A program made the translations under genes and the position numbers. Below are positions 26,513 to 36,126 of a DNA stretch of 64,000 nt, piece by piece (the stretch's first letter is position 1; each line of letters begins with the position of its first letter). The notes beneath the pieces are model-generated. The model worked only from the letters and a program-made list of their open reading frames with translations. It was not told where the DNA came from and made no database searches. The DNA is taken from contig DATEDA010000069.1 of the NCBI GenBank assembly GCA_035286595.1, positions 17,459 to 81,458 on the forward strand, given 5' to 3'. This DNA is from DATEDA01 sp035286595. Lineage in GTDB: Bacteria > Pseudomonadota > Gammaproteobacteria > Burkholderiales > SG8-39.

Positions 26513-27700
26513 GTGCCCGTCGCCGTCCCCATCCCTTACCGCCGGCTCGCCGGGATCTACTTCGCCTATTTCGCGTTCGTCGGCGCCTTCGCGCCGTACT
26601 TCGGCCTGTACCTGCAGTCGATCGGGCAGGCGGCGTGGCAGATCGGGCTGCTGCTGTCGCTCATGCAGCTGATGCGGATCGCCGCGCCGTATTTCTGGGC
26701 GTCGCTCGCCGACCGGCACGGCTGGCGCGCGCGGCTGCTGCAGGGGACGCTCGCCGCGGGGCTCGCGGCCTACGCCGGCGTGTTCGCGACGACCGAGTTC
26801 GCCGGGCTCTTCGTCGCGCTCGCGGGCTTCGCGTTCTTCTCGAGCGCGACGATGCCGCTCGTCGAGGCGATCACGCTCGCCGGGCTCAACGGCCGCATCG
26901 AGCGGTACGGCGGGATCCGGCTCTGGGGCTCGGTCGGCTTCATCGTCGCGGTGCTCGGCGCCGGCTGGGTGCTCGACCGCGTGGCGATCGCCAACCTGTT
27001 GTGGATGCTTGCCGTCGCGCTGGCGGCGACGCTCGCGCTCGCGTGCTCGTTGCGCGATCGTGCGACGCTCGCGCCGCTGGCGCACGAACCGGTCTGGCGG
27101 CAGGCGCTGCGCCCCGAGATCGTGGCTTTGCTCGTCGCGAACGTGCTCATGAACGTCGCGCACGGGCCACTTTACGCGTTCTACAGCATCTACCTTGCGG
27201 AGGTCGGCTACAGCCGGTCCGCGATCGGCCTGCTGTGGTCGCTGGGCGTCGTAGCGGAGATCGGGGTGTTCCTCGCGGCCCCGGTCTGGATGAAGCGTTT
27301 CGCCCCACCCGACGTCCTTGTCGGATGCTTCGCGCTCGCCGTCGTACGGTTCGCCCTGATCGGCTGGGGCGTTGCGAGCGTGCCGCTGCTCGTGGTCGCG
27401 CAGGTGCTGCACGCCGCGACGTTCGGCGCGTGCCACATGGCCTCGCTTGCCCTCGTGAACCGGTGGTTCACCGGCCCCCGCCAGGTCCGCGGACAAGCTC
27501 TGTATCTCTCGATCTCATTCGGGCTCGGCGGTTTCATCGGCGCCGCGGCCAGCGGGGCGGCGTGGGACGGGATCGGCCCGGCGTGGACGTTCACCGGGGC
27601 GAGCGCGGCGGCCGCGGCCGGCTTGCTCGTTCTGGTGCGACAGGCGAAACTGCTGCGGCGTGCGTCCGGTCGAACGATCGACGCGGCGACGCCGTCCTAG
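26513..27700 (+). CDS. MFS transporter, phenylpropionate permease (PPP/HcaT) family
   Basis: About 395 residues and 12 membrane helices. The start PYRRLAGIYFAYFAFVGAFA and the RIAAPYFWASLADR loop match the PPP (HcaT-like) branch of MFS_1. Substrates of the betaproteobacterial members are not known. I start at GTG 26513 because family members begin just before PYxRL; GTG 26474 is in frame and 13 codons longer. No good ribosome-binding site decides between them. The M48 lipoprotein gene follows 19 bases downstream. Confidence 0.85.
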   Translation: MPVAVPIPYRRLAGIYFAYFAFVGAFAPYFGLYLQSIGQAAWQIGLLLSLMQLMRIAAPYFWASLADRHGWRARLLQGTLAAGLAAYAGVFATTEFAGLFVALAGFAFFSSATMPLVEAITLAGLNGRIERYGGIRLWGSVGFIVAVLGAGWVLDRVAIANLLWMLAVALAATLALACSLRDRATLAPLAHEPVWRQALRPEIVALLVANVLMNVAHGPLYAFYSIYLAEVGYSRSAIGLLWSLGVVAEIGVFLAAPVWMKRFAPPDVLVGCFALAVVRFALIGWGVASVPLLVVAQVLHAATFGACHMASLALVNRWFTGPRQVRGQALYLSISFGLGGFIGAAASGAAWDGIGPAWTFTGASAAAAAGLLVLVRQAKLLRRASGRTIDAATPS

Positions 27701-27719
27701 CCGCAACCGGAGGTTGCTC

Positions 27720-28535
27720 GTGTTTCCTCGATTTCTCAAGGTCTTGGTCGTCGGCGCCGCGCTCCTTGCGGTCACCGGCTGCGCGCAGACCACGCAATCG
27801 GGCGCGGTCGGCGTCGACCGGCAGCAGGCGTTGCTCGTCTCGTCGAAGCAGGTGGACCAGGCGGCGGCGCAGCAATACGCCAAGATGATCGGCGAGGCGC
27901 AGAAGAAGGGCCTGCTCGACCACGATCCCGCGCAGGTGCAGCGAGTGCGGACGATCGCGACCCGGCTCATCGCGCAGACCGGGGTGTTCCGCCAGGATGC
28001 GTCCGGCTGGAAGTGGGAGACGCACGTGATCACCTCGAAGGAGCTCAACGCCTGGTGCATGCCGGGCGGCAAGATGGCCGTCTACACCGGCCTGATCGAG
28101 CAGCTGAAGCTCTCCGACGCCGAGCTCGCGGCGATCATGGGCCACGAGATCGCGCACGCGCTGCGCGAGCACGGCCGCGAGCGGGTCTCGCAGCAGCTCG
28201 CCACCGGGGTCGCGGTCGGCGTCGCGAGCGCGGTCCTCGGGCTGGGCCAGGGCGGCACGCAGCTCGCGGACATGGTCGCCCAGGTGACCTTCACGCTGCC
28301 CAACTCGCGGCTGCACGAGCAGGAGGCGGACCGGATCGGCGTGGAGCTCGCCGCGCGGGCCGGCTACGATCCGCGCGCCGCGGTCAACGTGTGGAAGAAG
28401 ATGGCGCAGGCCGGCGGCGGCGCGCCGCCGGAGATCCTGTCGACGCATCCCTCGCCGGAGAGCCGGATCAAGGACCTCGAGGTGTACTCGGAACGGGTGA
28501 TGCCGCTCTATCAGGCCGCCCGGCGGGGCGGCTGA
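27720..28535 (+). CDS. M48 metallopeptidase lipoprotein (LoiP/YcaL-like)
   Basis: About 271 residues. GTG 27720 is preceded by GGAGG at 27709-27713 with 6-base spacing, which decides the start. The N-terminus is a lipoprotein signal peptide with lipobox VTGC at about residue 21. The peptidase domain has HEIAH (about residue 141) and the third-ligand helix EQEADRIGVELAARAGYDP, as in periplasmic M48 proteases LoiP/YcaL/BepA. The expected role is outer-membrane protein quality control. It lacks the C-terminal TPR of BepA. Confidence 0.92.
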   Translation: MFPRFLKVLVVGAALLAVTGCAQTTQSGAVGVDRQQALLVSSKQVDQAAAQQYAKMIGEAQKKGLLDHDPAQVQRVRTIATRLIAQTGVFRQDASGWKWETHVITSKELNAWCMPGGKMAVYTGLIEQLKLSDAELAAIMGHEIAHALREHGRERVSQQLATGVAVGVASAVLGLGQGGTQLADMVAQVTFTLPNSRLHEQEADRIGVELAARAGYDPRAAVNVWKKMAQAGGGAPPEILSTHPSPESRIKDLEVYSERVMPLYQAARRGG

Positions 28536-28604
28536 GCGCGCTCACCGAATCACGCTGCGTTGCACAATCCCCTGGCGCACTCCGGGGCGGGGGGGTGGTT
28601 CCGC

Positions 28605-28610
28605 TATAAT
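28605..28610 (+). promoter_or_regulatory. possible -10 box upstream of leuC
   Basis: A perfect TATAAT, 24 bases before the leuC ATG. No convincing -35 hexamer lies at the right distance (the sequence there is G-rich), so an activator may be needed, or the match may be chance. A start just after it would give a leader of only about 15-20 bases. Confidence 0.4.
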
Positions 28611-28633
28611 TTGCAGTTCTTCAGGCCGCGACC

Positions 28634-30043
28634 ATGGCACCGCAGACCCTCTACGACAAGCTTTGGGCGAGCCACACCGTCCACGCCGAGGACGACGGCA
28701 CGACGCTGCTCTACATCGACCGGCACCTCGTCCACGAAGTGACGAGTGCCCAGGCGTTCGAAGGCCTGCGGCTCGCCGGTCGCAAGGTGTGGCGCCCGGG
28801 ATCGATCGTCGCCACCGCGGACCACAACACGCCAACGAAGGACTGGGACCAGGGGATCGCCGATCCGACCTCGCGCGTCCAGGTGGACGCGCTCGACGCG
28901 AACCTGCGCGACCTCGGCGCGAAGGCCTACTTTCCGTTTCGCGACCGCAACCAGGGCATCGTCCACGTGATCGGTCCCGAGCAGGGCGCGACGCTGCCCG
29001 GCATGACGGTCGTCTGCGGCGACAGCCACACGAGCACCCACGGCGCGTTCGCCTGCCTCGCTCACGGAATCGGCACGTCCGAAGTCGAGCACGTGTTCGC
29101 TACCCAGTGCCTGCTGACCAAGAAGTCGCGCAACCTGCTGGTGCTCGTCGAGGGACGGCTGCCGCGGGGCGTCACTGCGAAGGACGTGGCGCTCGCGATC
29201 ATCGGCCGGATCGGCATCGCCGGCGGCACGGGCTACGCGATCGAGTACGGCGGCAGCGCGGTGCGAAGCCTGTCGATGGAAGGCCGGATGACCGTCTGCA
29301 ACATGTCGATCGAGGCCGGTGCGCGCTGCGGCGTGGTCGCCGTCGACGAGGTGACCGTCGAGTACCTGAAGGGGCGGCGGTTCGCCCCGAAGGGCGAGCT
29401 GTGGGCGCGTGCCGTGGCGCATTGGCGCACGCTCCGGAGCGACGACGGCGCACGCTTCGACCGGGTAGTGACCATGGAGGCGCGCGAGCTCAAGCCGCAG
29501 GTGAGCTGGGGCACGTCGCCCGAGATGGTGGTGTCGATCGACGGTCGCGTGCCGGACCCCGACAAGGAGAAGGATCCGACCCGGCGCTCGGGGATCGAGC
29601 GCGCGCTCGGGTACATGGCGCTCGAGCCGAACACGCCGATGACCGACATCCGGATCGACAAGGTGTTCATCGGGTCCTGCACCAACTCGCGCATCGAGGA
29701 CCTGCGGGCCGCCGCGGGCGTGGTGCGCGGCCGGCGCATCGCGTCGAACGTCAGGCTCGCGCTGGTCGTCCCCGGCTCGGGACCGGTGAAACAGCAGGCC
29801 GAGCGCGAGGGGCTCGACCGCATCTTCAAGGATGCCGGGTTCGAGTGGCGCGAGCCGGGGTGCTCGATGTGCCTCGGGATGAACGACGACCGGCTGTCCC
29901 CGGGCGAGCGCTGCGCATCGACCTCCAACCGCAACTTCGAAGGGCGCCAGGGCCCCGGCGGGCGCACCCACCTCGTGAGCCCGGAAATGGCGGCCGCGGC
30001 GGCGATCGCGGGACATTTCGTCGACGTGAGGTCGTGGAGCTGA
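28634..30043 (+). CDS. leuC: 3-isopropylmalate dehydratase large subunit
   Basis: 469 residues, standard for bacterial LeuC. The [4Fe-4S] ligands are Cys349 (GSCTNSRIED), Cys410 and Cys413 (GCSMCLG). With LeuD it isomerises 2-isopropylmalate to 3-isopropylmalate in leucine synthesis. It heads the leuC-leuD-leuB series, with 4 bases to leuD. leuA is not in the window. Confidence 0.98.
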   Translation: MAPQTLYDKLWASHTVHAEDDGTTLLYIDRHLVHEVTSAQAFEGLRLAGRKVWRPGSIVATADHNTPTKDWDQGIADPTSRVQVDALDANLRDLGAKAYFPFRDRNQGIVHVIGPEQGATLPGMTVVCGDSHTSTHGAFACLAHGIGTSEVEHVFATQCLLTKKSRNLLVLVEGRLPRGVTAKDVALAIIGRIGIAGGTGYAIEYGGSAVRSLSMEGRMTVCNMSIEAGARCGVVAVDEVTVEYLKGRRFAPKGELWARAVAHWRTLRSDDGARFDRVVTMEARELKPQVSWGTSPEMVVSIDGRVPDPDKEKDPTRRSGIERALGYMALEPNTPMTDIRIDKVFIGSCTNSRIEDLRAAAGVVRGRRIASNVRLALVVPGSGPVKQQAEREGLDRIFKDAGFEWREPGCSMCLGMNDDRLSPGERCASTSNRNFEGRQGPGGRTHLVSPEMAAAAAIAGHFVDVRSWS

Positions 30044-30047
30044 GCCG

Positions 30048-30689
30048 ATGGAGAAGTTCACGGTCCTGAACGGCATCGTCGCGCCTCTCGACCGGGCCAA
30101 CGTCGACACCGACGTGATCATCCCGAAGCAGTTCCTGAAGTCGATCAACCGCTCGGGCTTCGGGCCAAACCTGTTCGACTCGTGGCGCTATCTCGACATC
30201 GGCGAGCCCGGAACGGACCCCGCACGGCGGGTGCCGAACGCCGACTTCGTGCTGAATCACCCGCGGTACAAGGGCGCGACCATCCTGCTCGCGCGCCAGA
30301 ACTTCGGCTGCGGCTCCTCGCGCGAGCACGCCCCGTGGGCGATGCTCGACTTCGGGTTCCGCACGGTCATTGCGCCGTCGTACGGCGACATCTTCTTCAA
30401 CAACTGCTTCAAGAACGGTCTGCTTCCCGTCGTGCTGCAGGAGTCGGAGGTCGACCGCCTGTTCCACGACGTCGCGGCCTTCCCGGGGTTCCGGCTGACG
30501 GTCGACCTCGCCCAGCAGACGGTCGCCTACGCGGACGGCAGCCGGGCGTTCCGGTTCGAGGTCGACCCGTACCGCAAGTACTGCCTGCTGAACGGGCTCG
30601 ACGAGATCGGGCTCACCCTGCGGCACGCGGACAAGATTCGCGACTTCGAGGAACGCCGCAAGGCCGAGCAGCCCTGGCTGTTCGGCTGA
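30048..30689 (+). CDS. leuD: 3-isopropylmalate dehydratase small subunit
   Basis: 213 residues. The swivel-domain motif NFGCGSSREHAPWA is intact, and the start MEKFTVLNGIVAPLDRANVD is the family N-terminus. It forms the heterodimer with LeuC. It starts 4 bases after leuC and ends 3 bases before leuB, so all three are one transcript. Confidence 0.98.
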   Translation: MEKFTVLNGIVAPLDRANVDTDVIIPKQFLKSINRSGFGPNLFDSWRYLDIGEPGTDPARRVPNADFVLNHPRYKGATILLARQNFGCGSSREHAPWAMLDFGFRTVIAPSYGDIFFNNCFKNGLLPVVLQESEVDRLFHDVAAFPGFRLTVDLAQQTVAYADGSRAFRFEVDPYRKYCLLNGLDEIGLTLRHADKIRDFEERRKAEQPWLFG

Positions 30690-30692
30690 CCG

Positions 30693-31754
30693 ATGAAGAT
30701 CGCGGTTCTCCCGGGCGACGGCATCGGTCCCGAGATCGTCGCCCAGGCGGTCAAGGTGCTGAAGGCGCTCGCCCTGACGGGCCTCGAGCTCGAGGAGGCG
30801 CCGGTCGGCGGCGCCGGCTTCGACGCTGCCGGCGATCCGCTCCCCGCGCCGACGCTCGCCCTCGCCAAGACGGCCGACGCGATCCTGTTTGGCTCGGTCG
30901 GCGGGCCGCGGTACGACCAGCTCCCGCGCGCCAAGCGCCCCGAGCAGGCGCTGCTCCGCCTGCGAAAGGAGCTGGGGTTGTTCGCCAACCTGCGCCCGGC
31001 GACGATCTATCCCGAGCTCGCCGGGGCTTCGACCCTCAAGCCCGAGGTCGTCGCCGGGCTCGATCTCCTGATCTTGCGCGAGCTCACCGGCGACATCTAC
31101 TTCGGCCAGCCGCGCGGCATCCGCACGCGCGAGGATGGCGAGCGTGAGGGCTTCGACACCATGCGGTACTCCGAGTCGGAGATCCGGCGCATCGCGCACG
31201 CGGCTTTCAGCGCCGCGCAGAAGCGCCGGCGGAAGCTCTGCTCGGTGGACAAGGCGAACGTGCTCGAGACCTCGCAGCTGTGGCGCGAGGTCGTCACGGC
31301 GGTGGCCAAGGACTACCCGGACGTCGAGCTGTCGCACATGTACGTCGACAACGCCGCGATGCAGCTGCTGCGGCAGCCGAAGCAGTTCGACGTGATCGTC
31401 ACCGGCAACATGTTTGGCGATATCCTGTCCGACGAGGCGTCGATGCTGACCGGCTCGATCGGCATGTTGCCCTCGGCCTCGCTCGACGCGCGCGGCAAGG
31501 GGCTGTACGAGCCGATTCACGGGTCGGCCCCGGACATCGCCGGAAAGGACGTTGCCAATCCGCTCGCGACGATCCTGTCGGCGGCGATGATGCTGCGTTA
31601 CAGCTTGAATCATGACGCCGCCGCGCAGCGCGTGGAGGGCGCGGTGCGCAAGGTGCTCGCCGGGGGCCTGCGGACCGTGGACATCCACGAGCCGGGGACG
31701 ACGCGGGTGGGTACGACGGCAATGGGCGACGCGGTGGTCGCGGCGCTCGGGTAG
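30693..31754 (+). CDS. leuB: 3-isopropylmalate dehydrogenase
   Basis: 353 residues. The start MKIAVLPGDGIGPEI, the substrate-arginine region RKELGLFANLRPA and the signature NMFGDILSDEASML are all present. It is an NAD- and Mg-dependent oxidative decarboxylase giving 2-ketoisocaproate precursor. It lies 3 bases after leuD and 22 bases before asd. Confidence 0.98.
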   Translation: MKIAVLPGDGIGPEIVAQAVKVLKALALTGLELEEAPVGGAGFDAAGDPLPAPTLALAKTADAILFGSVGGPRYDQLPRAKRPEQALLRLRKELGLFANLRPATIYPELAGASTLKPEVVAGLDLLILRELTGDIYFGQPRGIRTREDGEREGFDTMRYSESEIRRIAHAAFSAAQKRRRKLCSVDKANVLETSQLWREVVTAVAKDYPDVELSHMYVDNAAMQLLRQPKQFDVIVTGNMFGDILSDEASMLTGSIGMLPSASLDARGKGLYEPIHGSAPDIAGKDVANPLATILSAAMMLRYSLNHDAAAQRVEGAVRKVLAGGLRTVDIHEPGTTRVGTTAMGDAVVAALG

Positions 31755-31776
31755 GTCGACAAGGGGCGGGACGAAG

Positions 31777-32934
31777 ATGAGACGAGTCGGGTTCGTGGGC
31801 TGGCGCGGCATGGTCGGCTCGGTGCTGATCCAGCGCATGCGCGAAGAGCGCGACTTCGACCACATCGACCCGGCGTTCTTCACCACGTCGAACGTCGGGG
31901 GCCAAGGGCCGGACATCGGCCGCGCGACCGGCGCGCTCGGGGACGCGCGCTCGATCGAGGCGCTGAAAGCGCTGGATGTCGTCGTCACCTGTCAGGGCAG
32001 CGACTACACGAACGAGGTGTACCCGAAGCTCCGCGCCGCGGGCTGGACCGGATACTGGATCGACGCGGCTTCGGCGCTGCGCATGAACGCCGACGCCATC
32101 ATCATCCTCGACCCGGTGAACAGCGACGTCATCCAGGACGCTCTGGCCCGGGGCATCAGGAACTACATCGGGGGGAACTGCACCGTGAGCCTGATGCTGA
32201 TGGGGCTCCACGGGCTGTTCAAGCACGGTCTGGTGGAGTGGCTGACCGCGATGACGTATCAGGCGGCCTCGGGCGCCGGGGCGCAACACATGCGCGAGTT
32301 GCTCGCGCAGATGGGTGCCGTGCACCGCGCGGCCGCGGACCTGCTTGCGGATCCGGCCTCCGCGATCCTCGAGATCGACCGTCGCGTCGCCGACGCGCTG
32401 CGATCGGAGCGGCTGCCGAAGGGCGAGTTCGGCGCGCCGCTCGCCGGGAGCCTGCTCGCGTGGATCGACAAGGACCTCGGCAACGGCCAGAGCCGCGAGG
32501 AGTGGAAGGCGCAGGCCGAGGGCAACAAGATCCTCGGCCGCGCCGCGAACCCGATCCCGATGGACGGGGTGTGCGTGCGGATCGGCGCGATGCGCTGTCA
32601 CAGCCAGGCGGTCACGATCAAGCTCACGCGCGACGTGCCGCTCGACGAGATCCATGCGCTGCTCGCCGCAGCGAACCCCTGGGTGCGGGTCGTACCCAAC
32701 GAGCGTGACGCGAGCCTGCGCGAGCTCTCGCCGGCGGCGGTGACGGGCTCGATGCACGTGCCCGTCGGGCGGCTGCGCAAGCTGGCGATGGGGCCGCAGT
32801 ACCTGGCCGCATTCACCGTCGGCGACCAGCTTCTGTGGGGCGCGGCGGAACCGTTGCGGCGTATGCTTGAGATCCTTCGTGAGCACGCGGAACCCCGCTC
32901 GCGTGGCCCGGCGCGGACGCGGGCGACCGCCTGA
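31777..32934 (+). CDS. asd: aspartate-semialdehyde dehydrogenase
   Basis: 385 residues. The N-terminal nucleotide loop GWRGMVGSVL, the catalytic Cys135 in GGNCTVSLML and the histidine segment GAMRCHSQA are intact and at the positions seen in E. coli-type Asd. It makes aspartate semialdehyde for lysine, threonine, methionine and diaminopimelate. ATG 31777 gives the canonical start. The last roughly 15 residues are Arg-rich and vary in the family. It is followed by a 184-base gap with the fimV promoter. Confidence 0.97.
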   Translation: MRRVGFVGWRGMVGSVLIQRMREERDFDHIDPAFFTTSNVGGQGPDIGRATGALGDARSIEALKALDVVVTCQGSDYTNEVYPKLRAAGWTGYWIDAASALRMNADAIIILDPVNSDVIQDALARGIRNYIGGNCTVSLMLMGLHGLFKHGLVEWLTAMTYQAASGAGAQHMRELLAQMGAVHRAAADLLADPASAILEIDRRVADALRSERLPKGEFGAPLAGSLLAWIDKDLGNGQSREEWKAQAEGNKILGRAANPIPMDGVCVRIGAMRCHSQAVTIKLTRDVPLDEIHALLAAANPWVRVVPNERDASLRELSPAAVTGSMHVPVGRLRKLAMGPQYLAAFTVGDQLLWGAAEPLRRMLEILREHAEPRSRGPARTRATA

Positions 32935-33055
32935 TCGCGGTTCGTTTGGAGGCCTGGGTTTTCGTGCAGTATTTGGAGTCGGCACGGTCCGCGGTGGGGC
33001 GCGAAATGACTGCGCAATAGTTGGCTTGGAAGCGATTTTGAGGAGGTGGATTAGC

Positions 33056-33084
33056 TTGCATGGCTAAACCCCTGATGCTATGTT
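33056..33084 (+). promoter_or_regulatory. putative sigma-70 promoter of fimV
   Basis: TTGCAT (33056-33061) and TATGTT (33079-33084) are separated by exactly 17 bases. The match is 3 of 6 and 4 of 6 to the consensus. The predicted start near 33091 would give a leader of about 28 bases including the GAGGGGG ribosome-binding site at about 33107-33113. This would separate fimV from the leu-asd transcript. Confidence 0.5.
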
Positions 33085-33118
33085 AGTTACCTCGATCGAA
33101 GTCCCCGAGGGGGGCACG

Positions 33119-36058
33119 GTGGGAAACCGAACGACTACAACGAGACTGCTGGCCCTTCTGACGCTCGCGTTGCTGCCGTTGGACGTGCTGGCGGCCGGTC
33201 TGGGGCGGCTCGCCGTTTTGTCCGGCCTGGGTCAGCCGCTGCGCGCCGAGATCGAGGTCGTGTCCCTGCAGCGGGGCGAAGCCGAGTCGCTGAGCGCGAG
33301 GATCGCGACGCCCGACGCGTTCCGGGAAGCGGGTGTCGAGTATGGAGCGGCCGTACCGCGTGTCCGCACCGTGCTCGAGCGCCGGCCCAACGACCGGTAC
33401 GTGATCGTCCTCTCGACCCCGCAGCCGGTCGAAGAACCGTTCCTCGATCTGCTCGTGGAATTGAACTGGGCCTCGGGTCGGCTCGTGCGGCAGTACACGT
33501 TCCTGCTCGATCCCGTGGACTACCGGGGGCCCCAGCCGATCGCCGCCGCACCGTCGCGGCCTGCGACGACCGAGGTGCGGCCGGTCGAAGCGCCACGGCC
33601 CCCGGAAGTCAGCGCGGCCGCACCGGCCGCACCCGCTGTTGCGCCGCCTGCGGCGTCCGCAGAGCCGGCGCCGTCGGCGCCTGTGGCGCCACCACCCGCC
33701 GAGACGCCAGCCGCGCAAACGCCAGCCACACCGGCACCGGCACCGGCACCGGCTGCGCCAGCGTCGGCGGCGCAAGCACCGGCCGATGCGCCCAAGCTGG
33801 CGAGCGAGCCCGTCGCCACCTATGAAGTGCAGAAGGGCGACACGCTGAGCAAGGTCGCGTTGCAGTACAAACCCGAGGGCGTCACGCTGCAGCAGATGCT
33901 CGTGGCCCTTTATCGCGCGAACGAGGACGCGTTCATCCAGAAGAACATGAACCTCGTCCGCGCGGGGCGCGTGCTCACGATCCCGGACCGCGAGGCCGTC
34001 GAAGCCGTCGCCCCCGCCGATGCCGGGAAGCTCTTCGTCGCGCAATGGCAGGACTTCAACGAATACCGCGCCAAGCTCGGCGGGGCAATCGCGGCGGCGC
34101 CGGCCCAGACCGAGGCGCCGCAGCAGCGCGCGGCCGGCCGGATCACCGAGCCGCCCGAGGCGACGGCAGCCGCGCCGAAGGCCGCACCGCGCGACGAGCT
34201 GCGGGTCTCGAAGGCGGACGATGCGGCGAAGAGCGCGAAAGCCGCCGCCGCGGCCCGGGCGGACGATCTCGCGGCGCGCGAGCGCGCGCTCCAGGAAGCG
34301 AGCTCGCGCGTCGGCGACCTGGAGCGAAACGTCAAGGATCTCCAAGGTCTCGTCGAACTGAAGAACAAGCAGCTTGCCGACTTGCAGAAGCAGGCGGAGG
34401 CGGTGAAGGGTGCAGCGGCGAAGGCCACCGACGCTGAAGCCGCGAAGGCGGCGGCGGCGAAGGCCACCGCAGCGGCGAAGGCCACCGACGCTGAAGCCGC
34501 GAAGGCGGCGGCGGCGAAAGTCGCCGAGGCGGAGGCCGCGAAGGCTGCAGCGGCGAAGGCCACCGCGGCGGAGGCCGCGAAAGCCGCCGCAGCGGCGGCT
34601 GCCAAGGCGCCCGAGCCGGCGAAGGCCGTCGAGGTCGCGAAGGCGCCCGAGGCGCCCAAGGCCGCCGAGCCGGCACCGACCGCGCCCGCAAAGGCGCCCG
34701 AAGCGCCGAAAGCCGAGGCGCCCAAAGCCCCCGCGCCGCCCAAGGCTGCGGCGGCACCGAAGAAGCCCGCGCCGCCCCCGCCTCCCGAGCCGAGTCTCGT
34801 CGAAGCGATCCTGGACGAGCCGCTCTACCTCGCCGGCGGAGGGGGCGGGATCCTCGCCCTCCTGATCGGGGGGTATCTGTGGCGAAAAAAGCGCAGCGCC
34901 AAGCTGGAAAATAGCCTGCTTGGCGTGACGACCACCGATTCGAGCTCGGTCTTCGGCAGCACTGGCGGGCGCAGCATCGACACGGGTGGCAGCTCGCTCC
35001 AGACCGACTTCAGCCAGAGCGGGATCGGCGCGATCGACACCGACGAGGTCGATCCGGTCGCGGAAGCGGACGTGTACATGGCCTACGGCCGCGACGCCCA
35101 GGCCGAGGAGATCCTCAAGGAAGCGCTGCTGAAGGACCCCAACCGCCAGACGGTGCGCGTGAAGCTCCTCGAGATCTACGCGGCGCGCAAGGACCTGAAG
35201 GCGTTCGAGACCACGGCCGGAGAGATCTACGCCGCGAGCGGCGGTCAGGGGCCCGAGTGGCAGAAGGCGATCGAGCTCGGGCTCTCGATCGACCCGAGCA
35301 ATCCGATGTACGGCGGGGGCGGCGGCCGGCGGGAGGCTGGTGGCCGCCCGCCCGAGCGCGACACCGTGGTGCTCCCGGCCGCCGGTGGCGCAGCGGCCGC
35401 GATGGCGAGCGACCTCGCGTTCGACCTGGCCGGTAGCAAGGCACCGCCGTCGATCGACTTCGATCTGGGTGGCGGGGGCCGGGGTGCCGCCGCGGCAGTG
35501 CCCGACCTCGCGCTCGACGTGGCGAGCCAGGCGCCGGCGGATCTCGGCTTCGACCTCAACCTCGGTGGCGACTCGCAGAAGCCCGCCGTCGAGGAGGCGA
35601 GCGATTTCTCCCCGAGCGGCACGTTCATCATGGACGCGGCCACGAAGAAAGCGGTCAGCGACATGGTCGAGGCGCAGGGCGCGCCCGGGTCACTCGAGAT
35701 CGATTTCGAGCTGCCGGGGACGAAGGGCGGCGCGACGCCCGGGGAGCAGACCGCCAGGATGCAGGCCGCACAGCCGGCCAACGTCACCGAGATCGACTTC
35801 AAGCTCGGTGAGCCGACCAAGCCGGCCGCGGCCGCAATGGATCTCGGCGGGATCAGTTTCGATCTCGGCAAGGGCGGCGGCGAGGGTGCGCCGGTCGACG
35901 CCCGCTGGCAGGAGGTGGCCACCAAGCTCGACCTCGCCAAGGCGTACGAGGAGATGGGGGACAAGGATGGTGCGCGCGAGCTGCTGAACGAGGTCCTGAA
36001 GGAGGGCGACGCGGCCCAGCAGCAGCAGGCGAAGCAGATGCTCGCGGCAATCAGGTAG
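33119..36058 (+). CDS. fimV: FimV-like pilus/polarity scaffold protein
   Basis: About 979 residues. A signal peptide (about 1-27) is followed by the FimV N-terminal domain (about 28-135, with GLGRLAVLSGLGQPLRAEIE), a Pro/Ala linker, a LysM domain (about 232-300, VATYEVQKGDTLSKVALQY), a coiled-coil and Ala/Lys-rich section, one membrane helix (about 570-590) and a cytoplasmic region with acidic segments and the FimV C-terminal TPR-like domain (about 930-979). FimV links peptidoglycan to type IV pilus assembly and polar localisation. GTG 33119 is chosen because of the GAGGGGG site 6 bases upstream and because it starts directly at the signal peptide. The Ala/Lys part contains a 57-base direct repeat (34412-34525). 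Confidence 0.93.
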   Translation: MGNRTTTTRLLALLTLALLPLDVLAAGLGRLAVLSGLGQPLRAEIEVVSLQRGEAESLSARIATPDAFREAGVEYGAAVPRVRTVLERRPNDRYVIVLSTPQPVEEPFLDLLVELNWASGRLVRQYTFLLDPVDYRGPQPIAAAPSRPATTEVRPVEAPRPPEVSAAAPAAPAVAPPAASAEPAPSAPVAPPPAETPAAQTPATPAPAPAPAAPASAAQAPADAPKLASEPVATYEVQKGDTLSKVALQYKPEGVTLQQMLVALYRANEDAFIQKNMNLVRAGRVLTIPDREAVEAVAPADAGKLFVAQWQDFNEYRAKLGGAIAAAPAQTEAPQQRAAGRITEPPEATAAAPKAAPRDELRVSKADDAAKSAKAAAAARADDLAARERALQEASSRVGDLERNVKDLQGLVELKNKQLADLQKQAEAVKGAAAKATDAEAAKAAAAKATAAAKATDAEAAKAAAAKVAEAEAAKAAAAKATAAEAAKAAAAAAAKAPEPAKAVEVAKAPEAPKAAEPAPTAPAKAPEAPKAEAPKAPAPPKAAAAPKKPAPPPPPEPSLVEAILDEPLYLAGGGGGILALLIGGYLWRKKRSAKLENSLLGVTTTDSSSVFGSTGGRSIDTGGSSLQTDFSQSGIGAIDTDEVDPVAEADVYMAYGRDAQAEEILKEALLKDPNRQTVRVKLLEIYAARKDLKAFETTAGEIYAASGGQGPEWQKAIELGLSIDPSNPMYGGGGGRREAGGRPPERDTVVLPAAGGAAAAMASDLAFDLAGSKAPPSIDFDLGGGGRGAAAAVPDLALDVASQAPADLGFDLNLGGDSQKPAVEEASDFSPSGTFIMDAATKKAVSDMVEAQGAPGSLEIDFELPGTKGGATPGEQTARMQAAQPANVTEIDFKLGEPTKPAAAAMDLGGISFDLGKGGGEGAPVDARWQEVATKLDLAKAYEEMGDKDGARELLNEVLKEGDAAQQQQAKQMLAAIR
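34412..34525 (+). repeat. 57-base tandem repeat inside fimV
   Basis: Two copies with a period of exactly 57 bases (19 codons), first at 34412 and second at 34469, identical over about 50 bases. They encode AAAKATDAEAAKAAAAKAT-like units of the Ala/Lys-rich segment. Being in-frame, copy-number change would alter only the length of the linker. Confidence 0.85.
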
Positions 36059-36081
36059 ACGACTGCTTCGCAGACTGTCCC

Positions 36082-36105
36082 CGAAGGCCGCATCCGCGGC
36101 CTTCG
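36082..36105 (+). terminator. hairpin after fimV
   Basis: Perfect stem CGAAGGCCGC (36082-36091) and GCGGCCTTCG (36096-36105) with an ATCC loop, 24 bases after the fimV stop and about 20 bases before truA. It lacks a run of Ts, so termination may be weak or it may act as a processing or stability hairpin. Confidence 0.5.
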
Positions 36106-36126
36106 TCCGTTCTGGATGAAACCGAA

